From Phycisphaerales bacterium (GTDB taxonomy: Bacteria > Planctomycetota > Phycisphaerae > Phycisphaerales > UBA1924): a stretch of 64,000 bases of DNA. The stretch lies in the NCBI GenBank assembly GCA_020427635.1, contig JAGQOH010000006.1, positions 1 to 64,000 of the forward strand, in the 5' to 3' direction. The position numbers were made by a program, and so were the translations under genes. Positions 36,981 through 47,455 of this stretch are shown piece by piece (the first letter of the stretch is position 1; every line of letters starts with the position of its first letter). The notes beneath the pieces are model-generated. The model was not told the DNA's origin and made no database searches. It was given only the letters and a program-made list of their open reading frames with translations.

Positions 36981-37012
36981 AAAAAGGGCCGCCGGCATCG
37001 TGGCCGCGGCCC
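36981..37012 (-). terminator. Rho-independent terminator downstream of the first dockerin protein gene
   Basis: On the minus strand a GC stem (GGGCCGC.GGC paired with GCC.GGCGGCCC, one bulge, loop CACGAT) precedes TTTTT. It follows the stop at 37144 by about 130 nt and stands before the epimerase gene. Confidence 0.75.
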
Positions 37013-37143
37013 CTGGGCGAAACCGAAATTGCCCTGCGTCACCCGTGGGTGGGAGCGACGCTCTATTCCATCCAGACGCGCTTCCGCTCCACTGGTTCGC
37101 TGCTCCACCGGTTTTTTCTGGCGGCCCAGTGCCCAGAGCCCTC

Positions 37144-38442
37144 TCAACAACTCGTCGCACCGAACCAGAACAGCAGAATCTGCAGGTCATCCAGATCCAC
37201 CGTGCCATTCCGATTGATGTCCGCCGGACAAGGCGGCAACGTGTCAATCACGCGAAGCCTGTAGCTCCGCGGGCCCGTATCAAAGAAAAAGCTCGGCGCC
37301 ACAAACACGACATAGGTCCCCGCACTCGGGAAGTTGAAACGCAGCGCATCCGTCGTGCAGGCAAGCACCGTGATCGCACTCGCAAAATCCACCGCCGGAC
37401 AGAACGTCGCGCTACTTGTGTACTGCAACCCTCCGGCGCCAAGTACCACGCCGACATCCATCGTTCGATCACAGGTCAGCTCAATGTCGAAATCCCCTGC
37501 GTGCGGAATGTCGACCAGGAACCAGTCCGTGTCACGACACGCACCGTTGTAGTCACTCGCACCGCACAGCGGCACATTCAACTGCAGCATGTCGAATGGT
37601 AGTGTTGCAGTATCGCTGCATCCGCCGTTCACCGGATCCCATCCAGGTGAATCGCATGCGCCCAAGTTGGCCACCTCACCCAGCACGCCCTCTGTATCAC
37701 TCCCCACGCAATCAATCGCACAACTGTTGATCACCACCTCATAGTGCGCCACGCCAATATCCCCGCCTGGCCCGAACACCACGAACACATATTCGCCATC
37801 CGTCGGAACCGACACCAACGTCCGCCCGCGATTGCACGCAAGCACCGTCAATCCACCGTCCACAAAGTCAAACGCGTCCGCGCAGAACGCAAATGGATCG
37901 CCATCGTAGAGCAGTGGCACATTGCCGATGTCCGCGACGACGCCAATGAGCACATCGACCTCCGCCGTGATGTCAATGATGTAGCTCGCGCCCGTCTCCA
38001 ACGAAATGCGATACCAGTCCGTGTCCGTGCATGCGGGGACAATCGGCGGCGCGCCGTCCTGCCCATTGAGCAGCCCGCACGTCGGCACTCCAACCTCCAT
38101 CCGTCCAAATACTGGGATCGTGCCGAAGCAACCGCCGTTGGTCGAGTCCTCACAGAGACCGCCCGCGATCTCCCCTTCCAGCACCCCATAGCACTCACCG
38201 CCGCAGGCATCCACCCCGCGCGCCTCAACCGCCGCAGCGCCGCCAAGCCCGCTGCGCCGCGCCTGCACCGAGTCCGCCCGCGCTTCGTCCGAGGCCACCG
38301 CCTCCGCAATGCGCGTTCTCCCGCGCGCAACCATCTGCGCCCAGTGGTCCCGCGACGCGACATCCTGCGCACCTTCCGCATGCACAGCCCCTGCCACACT
38401 CGCCAGCACTACACCCACAACGAACGCTCGACCGCTACTCAT
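37144..38442 (-). CDS. Secreted repeat protein with C-terminal GC-type dockerin-like motif (1 of 4)
   Basis: A 432-aa protein from ATG 38442 (GGAG seven bases upstream). A Sec signal (FVVGVVLASVAGAVHA) is followed by two tandem beta-rich units. Each has a NGGC...LPVCG-type entry, a DTDWYRISL or DTDWFLVDIPHAGDFDIEL strand and a GxYVFVVFxP ending, similar to pre-peptidase C-terminal-type beta sandwiches. The C-terminus is CPADINRNGTVDLDDLQILL then FWFGATSC, one EF-hand-like loop plus helix and a terminal Cys. The function is unknown; the units recur in the two paralogues at 40639 and 42630. Confidence 0.75.
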   Translation of the reverse strand: MSSGRAFVVGVVLASVAGAVHAEGAQDVASRDHWAQMVARGRTRIAEAVASDEARADSVQARRSGLGGAAAVEARGVDACGGECYGVLEGEIAGGLCEDSTNGGCFGTIPVFGRMEVGVPTCGLLNGQDGAPPIVPACTDTDWYRISLETGASYIIDITAEVDVLIGVVADIGNVPLLYDGDPFAFCADAFDFVDGGLTVLACNRGRTLVSVPTDGEYVFVVFGPGGDIGVAHYEVVINSCAIDCVGSDTEGVLGEVANLGACDSPGWDPVNGGCSDTATLPFDMLQLNVPLCGASDYNGACRDTDWFLVDIPHAGDFDIELTCDRTMDVGVVLGAGGLQYTSSATFCPAVDFASAITVLACTTDALRFNFPSAGTYVVFVAPSFFFDTGPRSYRLRVIDTLPPCPADINRNGTVDLDDLQILLFWFGATSC

Positions 38443-38624
38443 CAGCTTGCTCCGATGCTCAAACAATTCCAAACGCCCTGGCACACTGCATATAGGGTGT
38501 ACCACGGCCCCGACCTCACACCAAACACAAAGTGGCCACCGAGCCGTGGAAGCCATGTTTTAGCGTTCTTATGGGCCGCGCCTGCTACCAGGGCCAGCAA
38601 CGTTCACCCCCGCAGCTTGGGAAA

Positions 38625-38653
38625 CAAAAAACGCCCAGCGTGATGCCGGGCGT
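38625..38653 (-). terminator. Rho-independent terminator of the beta-helix protein gene
   Basis: On the minus strand ACGCCCGGC-ATCAC-GCTGGGCGT forms a stem with one G-T pair and is followed at once by TTTTTTG. It lies 26 nt after the stop at 38679. Confidence 0.85.
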
Positions 38654-38678
38654 CTGTTTCACATTGTGCGATGCGCTC

Positions 38679-40451
38679 CTAGCAGCCGGACCCAAACGCG
38701 AAGAGCACATCCGAAATGTCCGCCAGATCGGTCACGCCGTCGCCATTGACATCGCCATTCGCATAAGGCGCGCCGCTCTGCCCAAACCCGAACAGCACAT
38801 TGGTCAAGTCCGCAAGATCGCAGACGTTGTCGCCGTTCGTGTCACCCGGGCACGACGCGCCCGCTTCCGCAGCAATGCACGCTGAAAACTCGCTCGTCGA
38901 TGCCGTCAGCAGATCCGTCGCCGTCGCGGTAATCGCTTCACCCGCCGCAACCGAAGCCGGCAGTGTGACATCAAACACCGCGTCACCACTCCCGTTGGTC
39001 AGGACGACCGCGCTGCCAAGGAAACGCTCGCCCTCGCCGTGTCCACTCGGATCGCATGCAGAAGATGCAAAGAACTCCACGCGATAGCTCGAATCCGCCA
39101 TCGAATTGAGCGTGCCCACAATCTGCACACTCGCCGGCGTTCCATACGCGTCCACCAGCACCGGGAAGTTCTGCAAGCCGTTCGCGCCTGTGTCGACATC
39201 CAGCGCATCATTGGCCGTCACACCAATCCCGCTTGGTCCTTCATACAAGTCGATCCCAAGATCAGCATTGTCGTGAATCGAATTGCCCATGATGTCCACA
39301 CCGTTCACACCGGTGCGCACATAAACACCACTGATCAAGTGCCCCGCAATCTCGTTGCCCGAGATCGTTACGCCATCGACCGGCCCGGCAAAATAGTCCG
39401 CAACCTCAATCCCGAACACACTGCCCAAGGGATCGCCATTCGCATCGAGCCCAATCGTGTTGTTCTCGATCGTGATGTTGCTGCCCGTGCCCGTGACATA
39501 CACGCCCCAACCGACGAGATACCCCACATAGTGCGGCCCAATACCAATGCCCAGAATCCCCGCAATCTGATTGTTGCGAATCGTCACATTCGTGTTCGTG
39601 CCGGTAAAACCAACACCCTGCGTCGATGCGGTGCTCCCCGACGTCACACCATCGGGCAGCGTGCCAATCCAATTGTTCTCGACGATCGTCCCGTCGTTGT
39701 CAAAGATTTCGACTGTTGTGCCGCTCGGAAAGCCTTCGCCGCTGTGCGTGCCGTAGCCCGTGATGTAGTTCCGCTCGGCAAGCGTCGGCCCGCCGATCCG
39801 GTTGTTCGAGGCAGGCCCCGTGCCGAATTCGCTGACCCAACCCTGCACGCGCACGCGCGTCGTCACATTCCCAACGACCACGCAATTGTTGCAGCGATCA
39901 ATCTTGATCGTGCCCGCAATGTTGTTTTCCACGAGCGTGCCGTGGCTGTCAAACAACGTGATGTTCGTATTGCCCGTGTTGTCGAACACGTGCGAGTTGT
40001 CGCCCGACACCTGCAGCGGGATGCCGTCAAACCCACAGATCGAGCTGTTGTCAGCATTCAGGTAGATCGTCGATCCATAGATCGCCACCTCGTTGCCGCC
40101 GGCGTAGGTATCACCCGTAAACGCCGTTTGCGTCGTCGCATCAATCTCCACGCTGTCATTCGCGCGGAAGTTCCCCTGCACGAGCACCGCCCGCCCCGGG
40201 TACAGCCACTGCATCAACCATTCATTCTGCGGAATCGCGAACTCAATGCGGTCGTGCCCGGGCGTGTTGTTCGTCGCGATCATCGCCTCGGCCATCGACA
40301 CCTTGCCGTCAGGCCCAGGCAAATCCGCAATCGTCCCCGTGAAGAAATCAATGTCCGTCACGTTCGACCCCGTGGTCACCGTGACCGTCGCACCCATCGC
40401 GCAGCCAACCACACTCGCCAGCAGGCCGGCGCCGATTGCCACCTTCTTCAT
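38679..40451 (-). CDS. Secreted right-handed beta-helix protein with dockerin-like pair (2 of 4)
   Basis: A 590-aa protein from ATG 40451 (GAGGGGG about five bases upstream). The signal (KKVAIGAGLLASVVGCAMG) has a Cys near its end but no clear lipobox. From about 70 to 420 it shows repeating short beta-strands with NNxI/VxG and DGVTISGNEIAG-type turns (NITIENNTIGLDANGDPLG, NSIHDNADLGIDL), the signature of pectate-lyase-like parallel beta-helices. The C-terminus has two EF-hand-like units, GDTNGDNVCDLADL and GDVNGDGVTDLADI, and ends FAFGSGC. No catalytic residues can be assigned. It may bind or cut polysaccharide. Confidence 0.75.
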   Translation of the reverse strand: MKKVAIGAGLLASVVGCAMGATVTVTTGSNVTDIDFFTGTIADLPGPDGKVSMAEAMIATNNTPGHDRIEFAIPQNEWLMQWLYPGRAVLVQGNFRANDSVEIDATTQTAFTGDTYAGGNEVAIYGSTIYLNADNSSICGFDGIPLQVSGDNSHVFDNTGNTNITLFDSHGTLVENNIAGTIKIDRCNNCVVVGNVTTRVRVQGWVSEFGTGPASNNRIGGPTLAERNYITGYGTHSGEGFPSGTTVEIFDNDGTIVENNWIGTLPDGVTSGSTASTQGVGFTGTNTNVTIRNNQIAGILGIGIGPHYVGYLVGWGVYVTGTGSNITIENNTIGLDANGDPLGSVFGIEVADYFAGPVDGVTISGNEIAGHLISGVYVRTGVNGVDIMGNSIHDNADLGIDLYEGPSGIGVTANDALDVDTGANGLQNFPVLVDAYGTPASVQIVGTLNSMADSSYRVEFFASSACDPSGHGEGERFLGSAVVLTNGSGDAVFDVTLPASVAAGEAITATATDLLTASTSEFSACIAAEAGASCPGDTNGDNVCDLADLTNVLFGFGQSGAPYANGDVNGDGVTDLADISDVLFAFGSGC

Positions 40452-40638
40452 GTCAACCCCCTCACTGCTTGAGATCCTGGGCCATCGCATCGAGGCCCCG
40501 AAAGCCATGAGGTCTCCTGGGTCGGCCCTGATTCAGGAAATCCGGACCTAGAACTAGTGTGCCGCCATGCGCCGCCCCTTGCAACCCCGGCGCAGACTCC
40601 GGACCAATTCCGGGCAACAATCGCGCCCCGCCTCGCGA

Positions 40639-42516
40639 TCAATCACACCTGGAGCCAAACAGCGACAGCATCTGCTGCAGATCGTCCAAATCGACCTTGC
40701 CGTCCCCCGTGATATCCCCAGGCCCCGCACAGGAATGACACGCCGGCGTCACCAACGCGCTGTACTCGCCCACAGAGTCCGCCGGCGCGTTCTGCGCCGA
40801 CACCGTCACCACATAGGTCCCGGCTTCCAGCGCAATCTCATTGCCTGATTCCACACGACATGAGTCCAGCGTCGAAGCGGCACTCTCGATCGCAAAGATG
40901 CTGCTGTCACACCACGTCTCCGGATCCTCAATCATCATCCCGCTATCCGTGCGAACAAACCCGCCCAACGCCCGCCAGTCGCTGGCCAACTCGAACATGA
41001 AGACATCATCAAATGGGATGTCGATCAGGAACCAGTCCAGGTCCCAACAGGACGGGCTGCCCGTCGGCGCCCGATTCAACGCCCCGCACATCGGCGTGCC
41101 GACGCGCATCACATCAAACGCAAGGCTCTCATCGAAACATCCGCCATTCACCGCATCCTTGCACGTATCGAGATCCTTGATCTCCCCGGGCACGCTCTCC
41201 GTATCGCCCACGCAATCAATGCACGGCGGCGTGCCCTGTTGCACCACAGGCGTATCCTCCGCGCACACCGACAACCCAAAGAAGTACAACAGCTCCTGCA
41301 AATCAGTCAGCCCCACCGCGCCATCTTGATCGATGTCCGCCGTGCCAAGGCAACTGACCCCGCACACATTCGAAATGCGAATGCTGTACTCCCCTTGTGA
41401 ATCCAGCGGCTCGTCCGGCATCACCGCCCAAACCACATACTTGCCCGGCGTGTCGATACTGAACGTCCCCGTGCGCGGATCATCCGAAAGACATCCACTC
41501 GCGGAATATCGCCGACGCCCCCCCATATCGCTGCAAAACGATTCATCGAATGGCCTGCTGTGAAAGAACCAGACGTCAACCAAGGGCCTGCCGCGAACCT
41601 CGATCTTGTACTCCCCCGCCACGGGCAGATCGATCAGGAACCAGTCTTCGTCGAGGCACCCCGCCTCTTCGCGGTACGACGCGCCGCACAGCCAGTGATC
41701 AAGACGCAGCTCGTCAAAGAGCAACCCGCCACCCTCGACACATCCACTGTTGACCATGTCAATGCACGAGCCCGGCTCTGGCCGCTCGAACGGCACGCTC
41801 TCGTGATCAGTCTCAGGCGAGCAAACCTCGCACGGGTCCGGAGTGCCGTACATCTCGATCCTGTACGAACCAACACCAACCGGCGCGTCATCCTGCGGCG
41901 CGATATACAAGGAATAGTGCGCGTCCACCGGCACCCTGAACGTCGACCGCTGCTCCACACAATCGCTCGCGAGCACCTCGCCAACCAGCTCGTTGGCTTG
42001 GGCGCAATACGCAACCACGTCATCAGACAAGGGCAGCGCCTCGCCGTTGTAGCCGATGACGCCCACACGCACCGGGTAGTCCGCGCGCACGCGCAGCTCA
42101 GTAGTTACCCCGGGCACAAACCGTGTCTCGTACCAGTCCGTGTCCCGATACTGCTCATTGCGCCCGGTTACCCCGCACATCTGGAACGGCGCAATGATCA
42201 CCCATTGCGGATCCCACGGAATGTGCGGCGTGCATCCGCCATTCACCGAGTCGATCCCGTTCGCAAAGTTGATGATCTCGTTGTCACTGAAGACAGGCTC
42301 ACAATTGCCGTCGCACACCGTTGCCGGCCCGCCAAGCAACTCCGTCACCGGCGCGCCAGGTGCATACCCCTGCACATGCTCCGACAGCGCCCAGGGCAAC
42401 CCGTCCGGCGCTCGCTCGCCCCTATCGCCCGGCCGCTCCAACACCACCTGCCCGTGTGCAACCACGCCCGCAAACGCAAGCCCAATCCCGAGTCCGATCG
42501 TGCCGGTCCGTGCCAT
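40639..42516 (-). CDS. Secreted repeat protein with internal and terminal dockerin-like motifs (3 of 4)
   Basis: A 625-aa protein from ATG 42516 (GGAG eight bases upstream) with a Sec signal. It has three units of the NGGC...DTDWY/DEDWFLIDLP type seen in its neighbours. A dockerin-like segment, ADIDQDGAVGLTDLQELLYF then FGLSVC, occurs in the middle (near 41265-41350). It is followed by another unit and a second dockerin-like end, PGDITGDGKVDLDDLQQMLS then LFGSRCD. An internal copy of what is normally a terminal motif suggests fusion of two ancestral genes. The function is unknown. Confidence 0.72.
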   Translation of the reverse strand: MARTGTIGLGIGLAFAGVVAHGQVVLERPGDRGERAPDGLPWALSEHVQGYAPGAPVTELLGGPATVCDGNCEPVFSDNEIINFANGIDSVNGGCTPHIPWDPQWVIIAPFQMCGVTGRNEQYRDTDWYETRFVPGVTTELRVRADYPVRVGVIGYNGEALPLSDDVVAYCAQANELVGEVLASDCVEQRSTFRVPVDAHYSLYIAPQDDAPVGVGSYRIEMYGTPDPCEVCSPETDHESVPFERPEPGSCIDMVNSGCVEGGGLLFDELRLDHWLCGASYREEAGCLDEDWFLIDLPVAGEYKIEVRGRPLVDVWFFHSRPFDESFCSDMGGRRRYSASGCLSDDPRTGTFSIDTPGKYVVWAVMPDEPLDSQGEYSIRISNVCGVSCLGTADIDQDGAVGLTDLQELLYFFGLSVCAEDTPVVQQGTPPCIDCVGDTESVPGEIKDLDTCKDAVNGGCFDESLAFDVMRVGTPMCGALNRAPTGSPSCWDLDWFLIDIPFDDVFMFELASDWRALGGFVRTDSGMMIEDPETWCDSSIFAIESAASTLDSCRVESGNEIALEAGTYVVTVSAQNAPADSVGEYSALVTPACHSCAGPGDITGDGKVDLDDLQQMLSLFGSRCD

Positions 42517-42629
42517 TACAGGGTCTCCTCGACGCGCGGTCACCCCACCGCCGCCAACGCATTGGAACCGCAGACCAGCCCAAAGTTCCCCACAATCCGC
42601 GCGGAAAAACAAAAACCGCCACGAGACCC

Positions 42630-43880
42630 TCAGGGGCACATCGAACCATATTCAAACAGCAACTGCTGCAGATCATCGAGGTTGATCACGCCGTCCTCGT
42701 TGATGTCCGCCGGGCACGGCTCCTGCGTGTCGCTCACCAACAAGCTGTAGTACCTGGTGCCTGATTCCGACGCCGCCGCCTGCGCCACAATCACATAGGT
42801 CCCCGCAGCTGGGAACTCAAATTGGAACGAGCTCGTCGTGCAGCCTGCCACCGCCATGCCGTCCGCTACCAGAACCGCCGGGCAGTAGTCCTCTGGCGTT
42901 GTGAACGGCAGCCCCGTAAAGAAGTTCGTCGCGACGAGCACCTCCATGTTGCCCTCCGCCTGCATCTGGATGTCGTACACACCGCCATGCGGCAGATCGA
43001 TCAGGAACCAGTCTGAGTCGCGACACACACCGTTGTAACCACTCGCACCACACAACGGCACGCCAAGCCGCAACGTGTCAAACAACATCATGTCCGACAC
43101 ACACCCGCCATTCGTCGTGTCGAATCCAGCGCCCCCGCAATTGCCGAAGTTCGGGGTCTCAAACGGCACGCTCTCGTAGTCACCGTTGCACGTCACCGCG
43201 CACGACTCAATCGACACCGAGTAATGCATGACTGGGTAATCACCTGCCGGACCCCTGACCACAAGGCCATACTCGCCCGGCCCGGGAACGCGCACACGAA
43301 CCATTGTCGGCGTGCACCCATCTACAACCGTTGCAAAGTGAAGGCGCTCATACACCTCGCACAGCAGCGCCGCACCACCTTCGACCGGCACCGGAATCGC
43401 CGCGTCGCCGGCTATGCCAACGAACGCACCATCGAACTCCGCCTCGAATTTGATCAGGTAGTCCACGCCACCTTCCAGAAACACGCGATACCAGTCCTGG
43501 TCGACGCACTCAGGGAGTGGGAATGGCCCCCCCAATGCCGGGATCCCGTTGATCGTGCCGCAAATCGGCGTACCCGCATCCATATGGGTGAAGTACGGAA
43601 ATGCCACCGCAGCGCATCCGTGATCGTCGCTGATGCACCCAAAGACAAGCACTGGGGCGCCAAACTCCGTGATGATCCCGCCTTCGCAGTTGATGCACGG
43701 CGCCAGCCCCGAATCCCAGGGATCCGTGCCGCCCAATCGTTCCGCCCCATCCCCCGCCGGTTTGCTACCAAGCGAAAACTCCGCTGCCCCCGGCGCCACG
43801 ACTCGCTCCACCGTTTCGCCAAACGCCGGCATGCCGCACAAGCTCAGCACCACCGCGCCCGCACCAATTGCCATTCGCAT
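42630..43880 (-). CDS. Secreted repeat protein with C-terminal GC-type dockerin-like motif (4 of 4)
   Basis: A 416-aa protein from ATG 43880 (GGGGGCAGG upstream). A signal peptide (MAIGAGAVVLSLCGMPAFG) and two beta-rich units are closely similar to the 37144 protein (PLCGASGYNGVCRDSDWFLI, DQDWYRVFLEGGVDYLIKFE). The end is CPADINEDGVINLDDLQQLL then FEYGSMCP. The stop is followed by T-rich sequence on the minus strand, but I see no good hairpin. The four consecutive genes are separated by 110-240-nt gaps, so they may be separate transcription units. Confidence 0.75.
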   Translation of the reverse strand: MRMAIGAGAVVLSLCGMPAFGETVERVVAPGAAEFSLGSKPAGDGAERLGGTDPWDSGLAPCINCEGGIITEFGAPVLVFGCISDDHGCAAVAFPYFTHMDAGTPICGTINGIPALGGPFPLPECVDQDWYRVFLEGGVDYLIKFEAEFDGAFVGIAGDAAIPVPVEGGAALLCEVYERLHFATVVDGCTPTMVRVRVPGPGEYGLVVRGPAGDYPVMHYSVSIESCAVTCNGDYESVPFETPNFGNCGGAGFDTTNGGCVSDMMLFDTLRLGVPLCGASGYNGVCRDSDWFLIDLPHGGVYDIQMQAEGNMEVLVATNFFTGLPFTTPEDYCPAVLVADGMAVAGCTTSSFQFEFPAAGTYVIVAQAAASESGTRYYSLLVSDTQEPCPADINEDGVINLDDLQQLLFEYGSMCP

Positions 43881-43959
43881 CACCTGCCCCCGTTCTCGGA
43901 CCAACGCCGCGCCCACGCAGCGAAGACTGTTGTAACCCCAGCAAACTGCAGGCCCAAGC

Positions 43960-43985
43960 AAAAACCGCCCGGAACTTCCGGGCGG
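43960..43985 (-). terminator. Rho-independent terminator of the ATP synthase operon
   Basis: A near-perfect palindrome (CCGCCCGGAA-C-TTCCGGGCGG, 43965-43985) is followed on the minus strand by TTTTT. It lies 31 nt after the atpA stop and marks the end of the operon. Confidence 0.9.
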
Positions 43986-44016
43986 CTCTTCATTGATCCC
44001 ATGTTGTCGAAAGGCC

Positions 44017-45576
<1,560 letters not shown>

Positions 45577-45606
45577 TCAGAGTTCCTTGCTTCTGTACCG
45601 TCCAAC

Positions 45607-46224
45607 TCAGTTGTTTCCGTCTTCAAATGCACGATCCGCCGCCGCCCGCACACGCGTAATGCCGTCACGCTTCAACCGCTCGGCCATCGAACGCAACTGC
45701 GACCGCACCGAATCGTCAAACAGGCGATCGCCGATCTGCATCCGCACGCCGCCGATCATCGCCGGATCCGTATAGCTGTACAGCACCGGCTCGCGCTGCA
45801 GCGCCGTCTTCAGATGTGTCCGAATGCGCTCGAGCTGATCCGCGGGCAACGGCGAACGCGTATACACATCCACCTCGATCCGCCCGAACTTCTCCTGCAC
45901 CATCTCCTGGAACGCCGCCACCACGCTGAGCAGTCGCATCAACCGCTCCTTGCGATTCAGCACCTGCAACGTGTTCAACAGCAAGTTGCTCACCTGCCCC
46001 TTGAACATCTTGTCGAGCGACTTCTCGCGCTCCGCGATGCTCAAGATCCGACTCGCCAGAAACTCGCTCAACTCCGCGCTCTGACGCGTCAGCTCCACAA
46101 GCTCGTCGAACTCACCCGAGAGCGACTCCAAGCGCTCGCGCCCGCCCTCGGCTTGCGCAAGCTCAAACACGCTCTCCGCATACACGCGGTCAACAGCTTC
46201 CGGAGGTGCTTCATACAGCGGCAT
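45607..46224 (-). CDS. atpH: ATP synthase F1 subunit delta
   Basis: A 205-aa stator subunit. The N-terminal helical bundle begins YEAPPEAVDRVYAESVFELA, and the C-terminal DPAMIGGVRMQIGDRLFDDS segment is the family signature. It links the F1 head to the b-subunit stalk. It lies between atpF (30-nt gap) and atpA in the conventional order. Confidence 0.93.
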   Translation of the reverse strand: MPLYEAPPEAVDRVYAESVFELAQAEGGRERLESLSGEFDELVELTRQSAELSEFLASRILSIAEREKSLDKMFKGQVSNLLLNTLQVLNRKERLMRLLSVVAAFQEMVQEKFGRIEVDVYTRSPLPADQLERIRTHLKTALQREPVLYSYTDPAMIGGVRMQIGDRLFDDSVRSQLRSMAERLKRDGITRVRAAADRAFEDGNN

Positions 46225-46254
46225 CGTGCAACATCCTCACTCAGCGACACACGC

Positions 46255-46920
46255 TCACGCGCCCGCGCTGGCGTACTCCGAAGTGATCTCCGCCAACGTC
46301 TCTTCAACCAGTCGCGCCTGATCCCGATCATTCAGCTCGCGCTGCAGGATCTTCTCCGCCGCCACGATCGCCAGATTCGTCGCATGCTGACCAAGCTCGG
46401 CAATCGCCGCTCGCTTGGCCGCCTCGATGTTCCGACGCGCGCCGTCTCGCAACTCGTTGAGCTCCGCTTCCGCCTGCGCCCGCAGATCCGCCGCCAGACG
46501 CGACTGCTCCGCCTTCGTCTGCTCGACCATCGCCGCCGCCTCAGCCTTCGCCTGCGCGAGTGATCGCTCATACTCCTTGAGCGCATCATCCGCACGCTTG
46601 CGCGCTTCCTCAGCAGCCAGGATCTCACCACGAATCTTCGCGTCGCGATCGTCCAGCCCCTTCACGATCTTGGGCCACACCATCTTCGACAGAATGAAGA
46701 ACGCGACACCGAACACCACGATCGCCGTGATGAACGGCACGATCTGGAAGTCCAGCGGGTTGACCACACCACCGCCATGCTCTGAAGCGCCGTGTGCTGC
46801 CTGTACCACATCCTCAGCACTGTGCGAGGTCGTAGGCGGCGCATGCGCTGCACCCATCGCAACGCGCGGGAGCATTGCCGCGATCATCACACCCAACCGA
46901 ATGGAGGTCCGATTCAACAT
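46255..46920 (-). CDS. atpF: ATP synthase F0 subunit b, with N-terminal extension
   Basis: I choose ATG 46920 (AGGTG upstream; 221 aa), with ATG 46953 as an alternative. The membrane helix is at about 59-80 (PFITAIVVFGVAFFILSKM) followed by VWPKIVKGLDDRDAKI and a long alanine-rich coiled stalk. Before the helix there is an unusual 55-residue region beginning with a hydrophobic signal-like stretch (GVMIAAMLPRVAMGAAHA) and a His/Glu-rich linker. Most b subunits start only a few residues before the helix. Confidence 0.92.
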   Translation of the reverse strand: MLNRTSIRLGVMIAAMLPRVAMGAAHAPPTTSHSAEDVVQAAHGASEHGGGVVNPLDFQIVPFITAIVVFGVAFFILSKMVWPKIVKGLDDRDAKIRGEILAAEEARKRADDALKEYERSLAQAKAEAAAMVEQTKAEQSRLAADLRAQAEAELNELRDGARRNIEAAKRAAIAELGQHATNLAIVAAEKILQRELNDRDQARLVEETLAEITSEYASAGA

Positions 46921-47005
46921 CGTTTCACCTACCTCGGGCATTGCCACGCGCATGCCGACCCGCCGTCCGCGAGCGAATCGGCGCTGACTGCGTTGGCATG
47001 GTGCC

Positions 47006-47341
47006 TCAGATCATGATCATCGCCAGAAGGCCAACGACCACCGCGAACAGCGTCGCGCCTTCGACCAGCGCGGCCGTCAGAATCATGTTCGTGCCGATCG
47101 TGCCCGCCGCCTCCGGCTGACGCGCGATCGCCTCAACCGCAGAACCGCCGATGCGACCGATGCCCGGACCGCCGCCCATCACCGCAAGACCAGCGCCCAA
47201 GCCCGCGCCCAGACCCTTGCCAATCGCGGTCAGGCCGTCACCCGTGCTCTGCACCGCATCCTGCGCAAGCGCCGGATCCGCCGCCACAAGGCCAAAGGTC
47301 GCCATCGCGGCGCCGCACGCTGCCATCTTCCGAATGTTCAT
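47006..47341 (-). CDS. atpE: ATP synthase F0 subunit c, with signal-like N-terminal extension
   Basis: A 111-aa subunit, longer than the usual 75-85. Residues 1-27 look like a cleavable signal (MAACGAAMATFGLVAADPALA). Then come the first helix with the Gly-rich packing motif, the polar loop RQP at 74-76 and the second helix with the ion-binding Glu94. The residues after Glu94 (GATLF) do not match the Glu-Ser/Thr pattern of sodium-binding rings, so a proton-driven enzyme is likely. Confidence 0.95.
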   Translation of the reverse strand: MNIRKMAACGAAMATFGLVAADPALAQDAVQSTGDGLTAIGKGLGAGLGAGLAVMGGGPGIGRIGGSAVEAIARQPEAAGTIGTNMILTAALVEGATLFAVVVGLLAMIMI

Positions 47342-47455
47342 CGCTCAAACTCCGTGTCTATGCGGCACACACGCCGCTTCCAAAATCCAACTGCCTACTC
47401 GGAAACACGCTTCGACCGGCACACGCCGCACGAAGCACTCTGTTGTCTCGTCAAC

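Noticed and set aside
39039-40472. A 477-codon plus-strand open frame opposite the beta-helix gene
   Set aside because: The minus frame has a signal peptide, beta-helix repeats and dockerin tail; the plus frame is Arg/His-rich, typical of antisense GC-rich sequence.
42590-42629. A terminator after the 42630 gene
   Set aside because: T-rich sequence follows the stop on the minus strand, but no stem longer than four pairs was found.
41560-42750. A 396-codon plus-strand open frame opposite the repeat protein at 40639
   Set aside because: The opposite frame has conserved repeats matching two neighbouring paralogues; this one has none.
47006-47341. A sodium-binding type ATP synthase c subunit
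   Set aside because: The residues next to Glu94 are Gly-Ala, not the Ser/Thr found in sodium-binding rings, so proton use is more likely.
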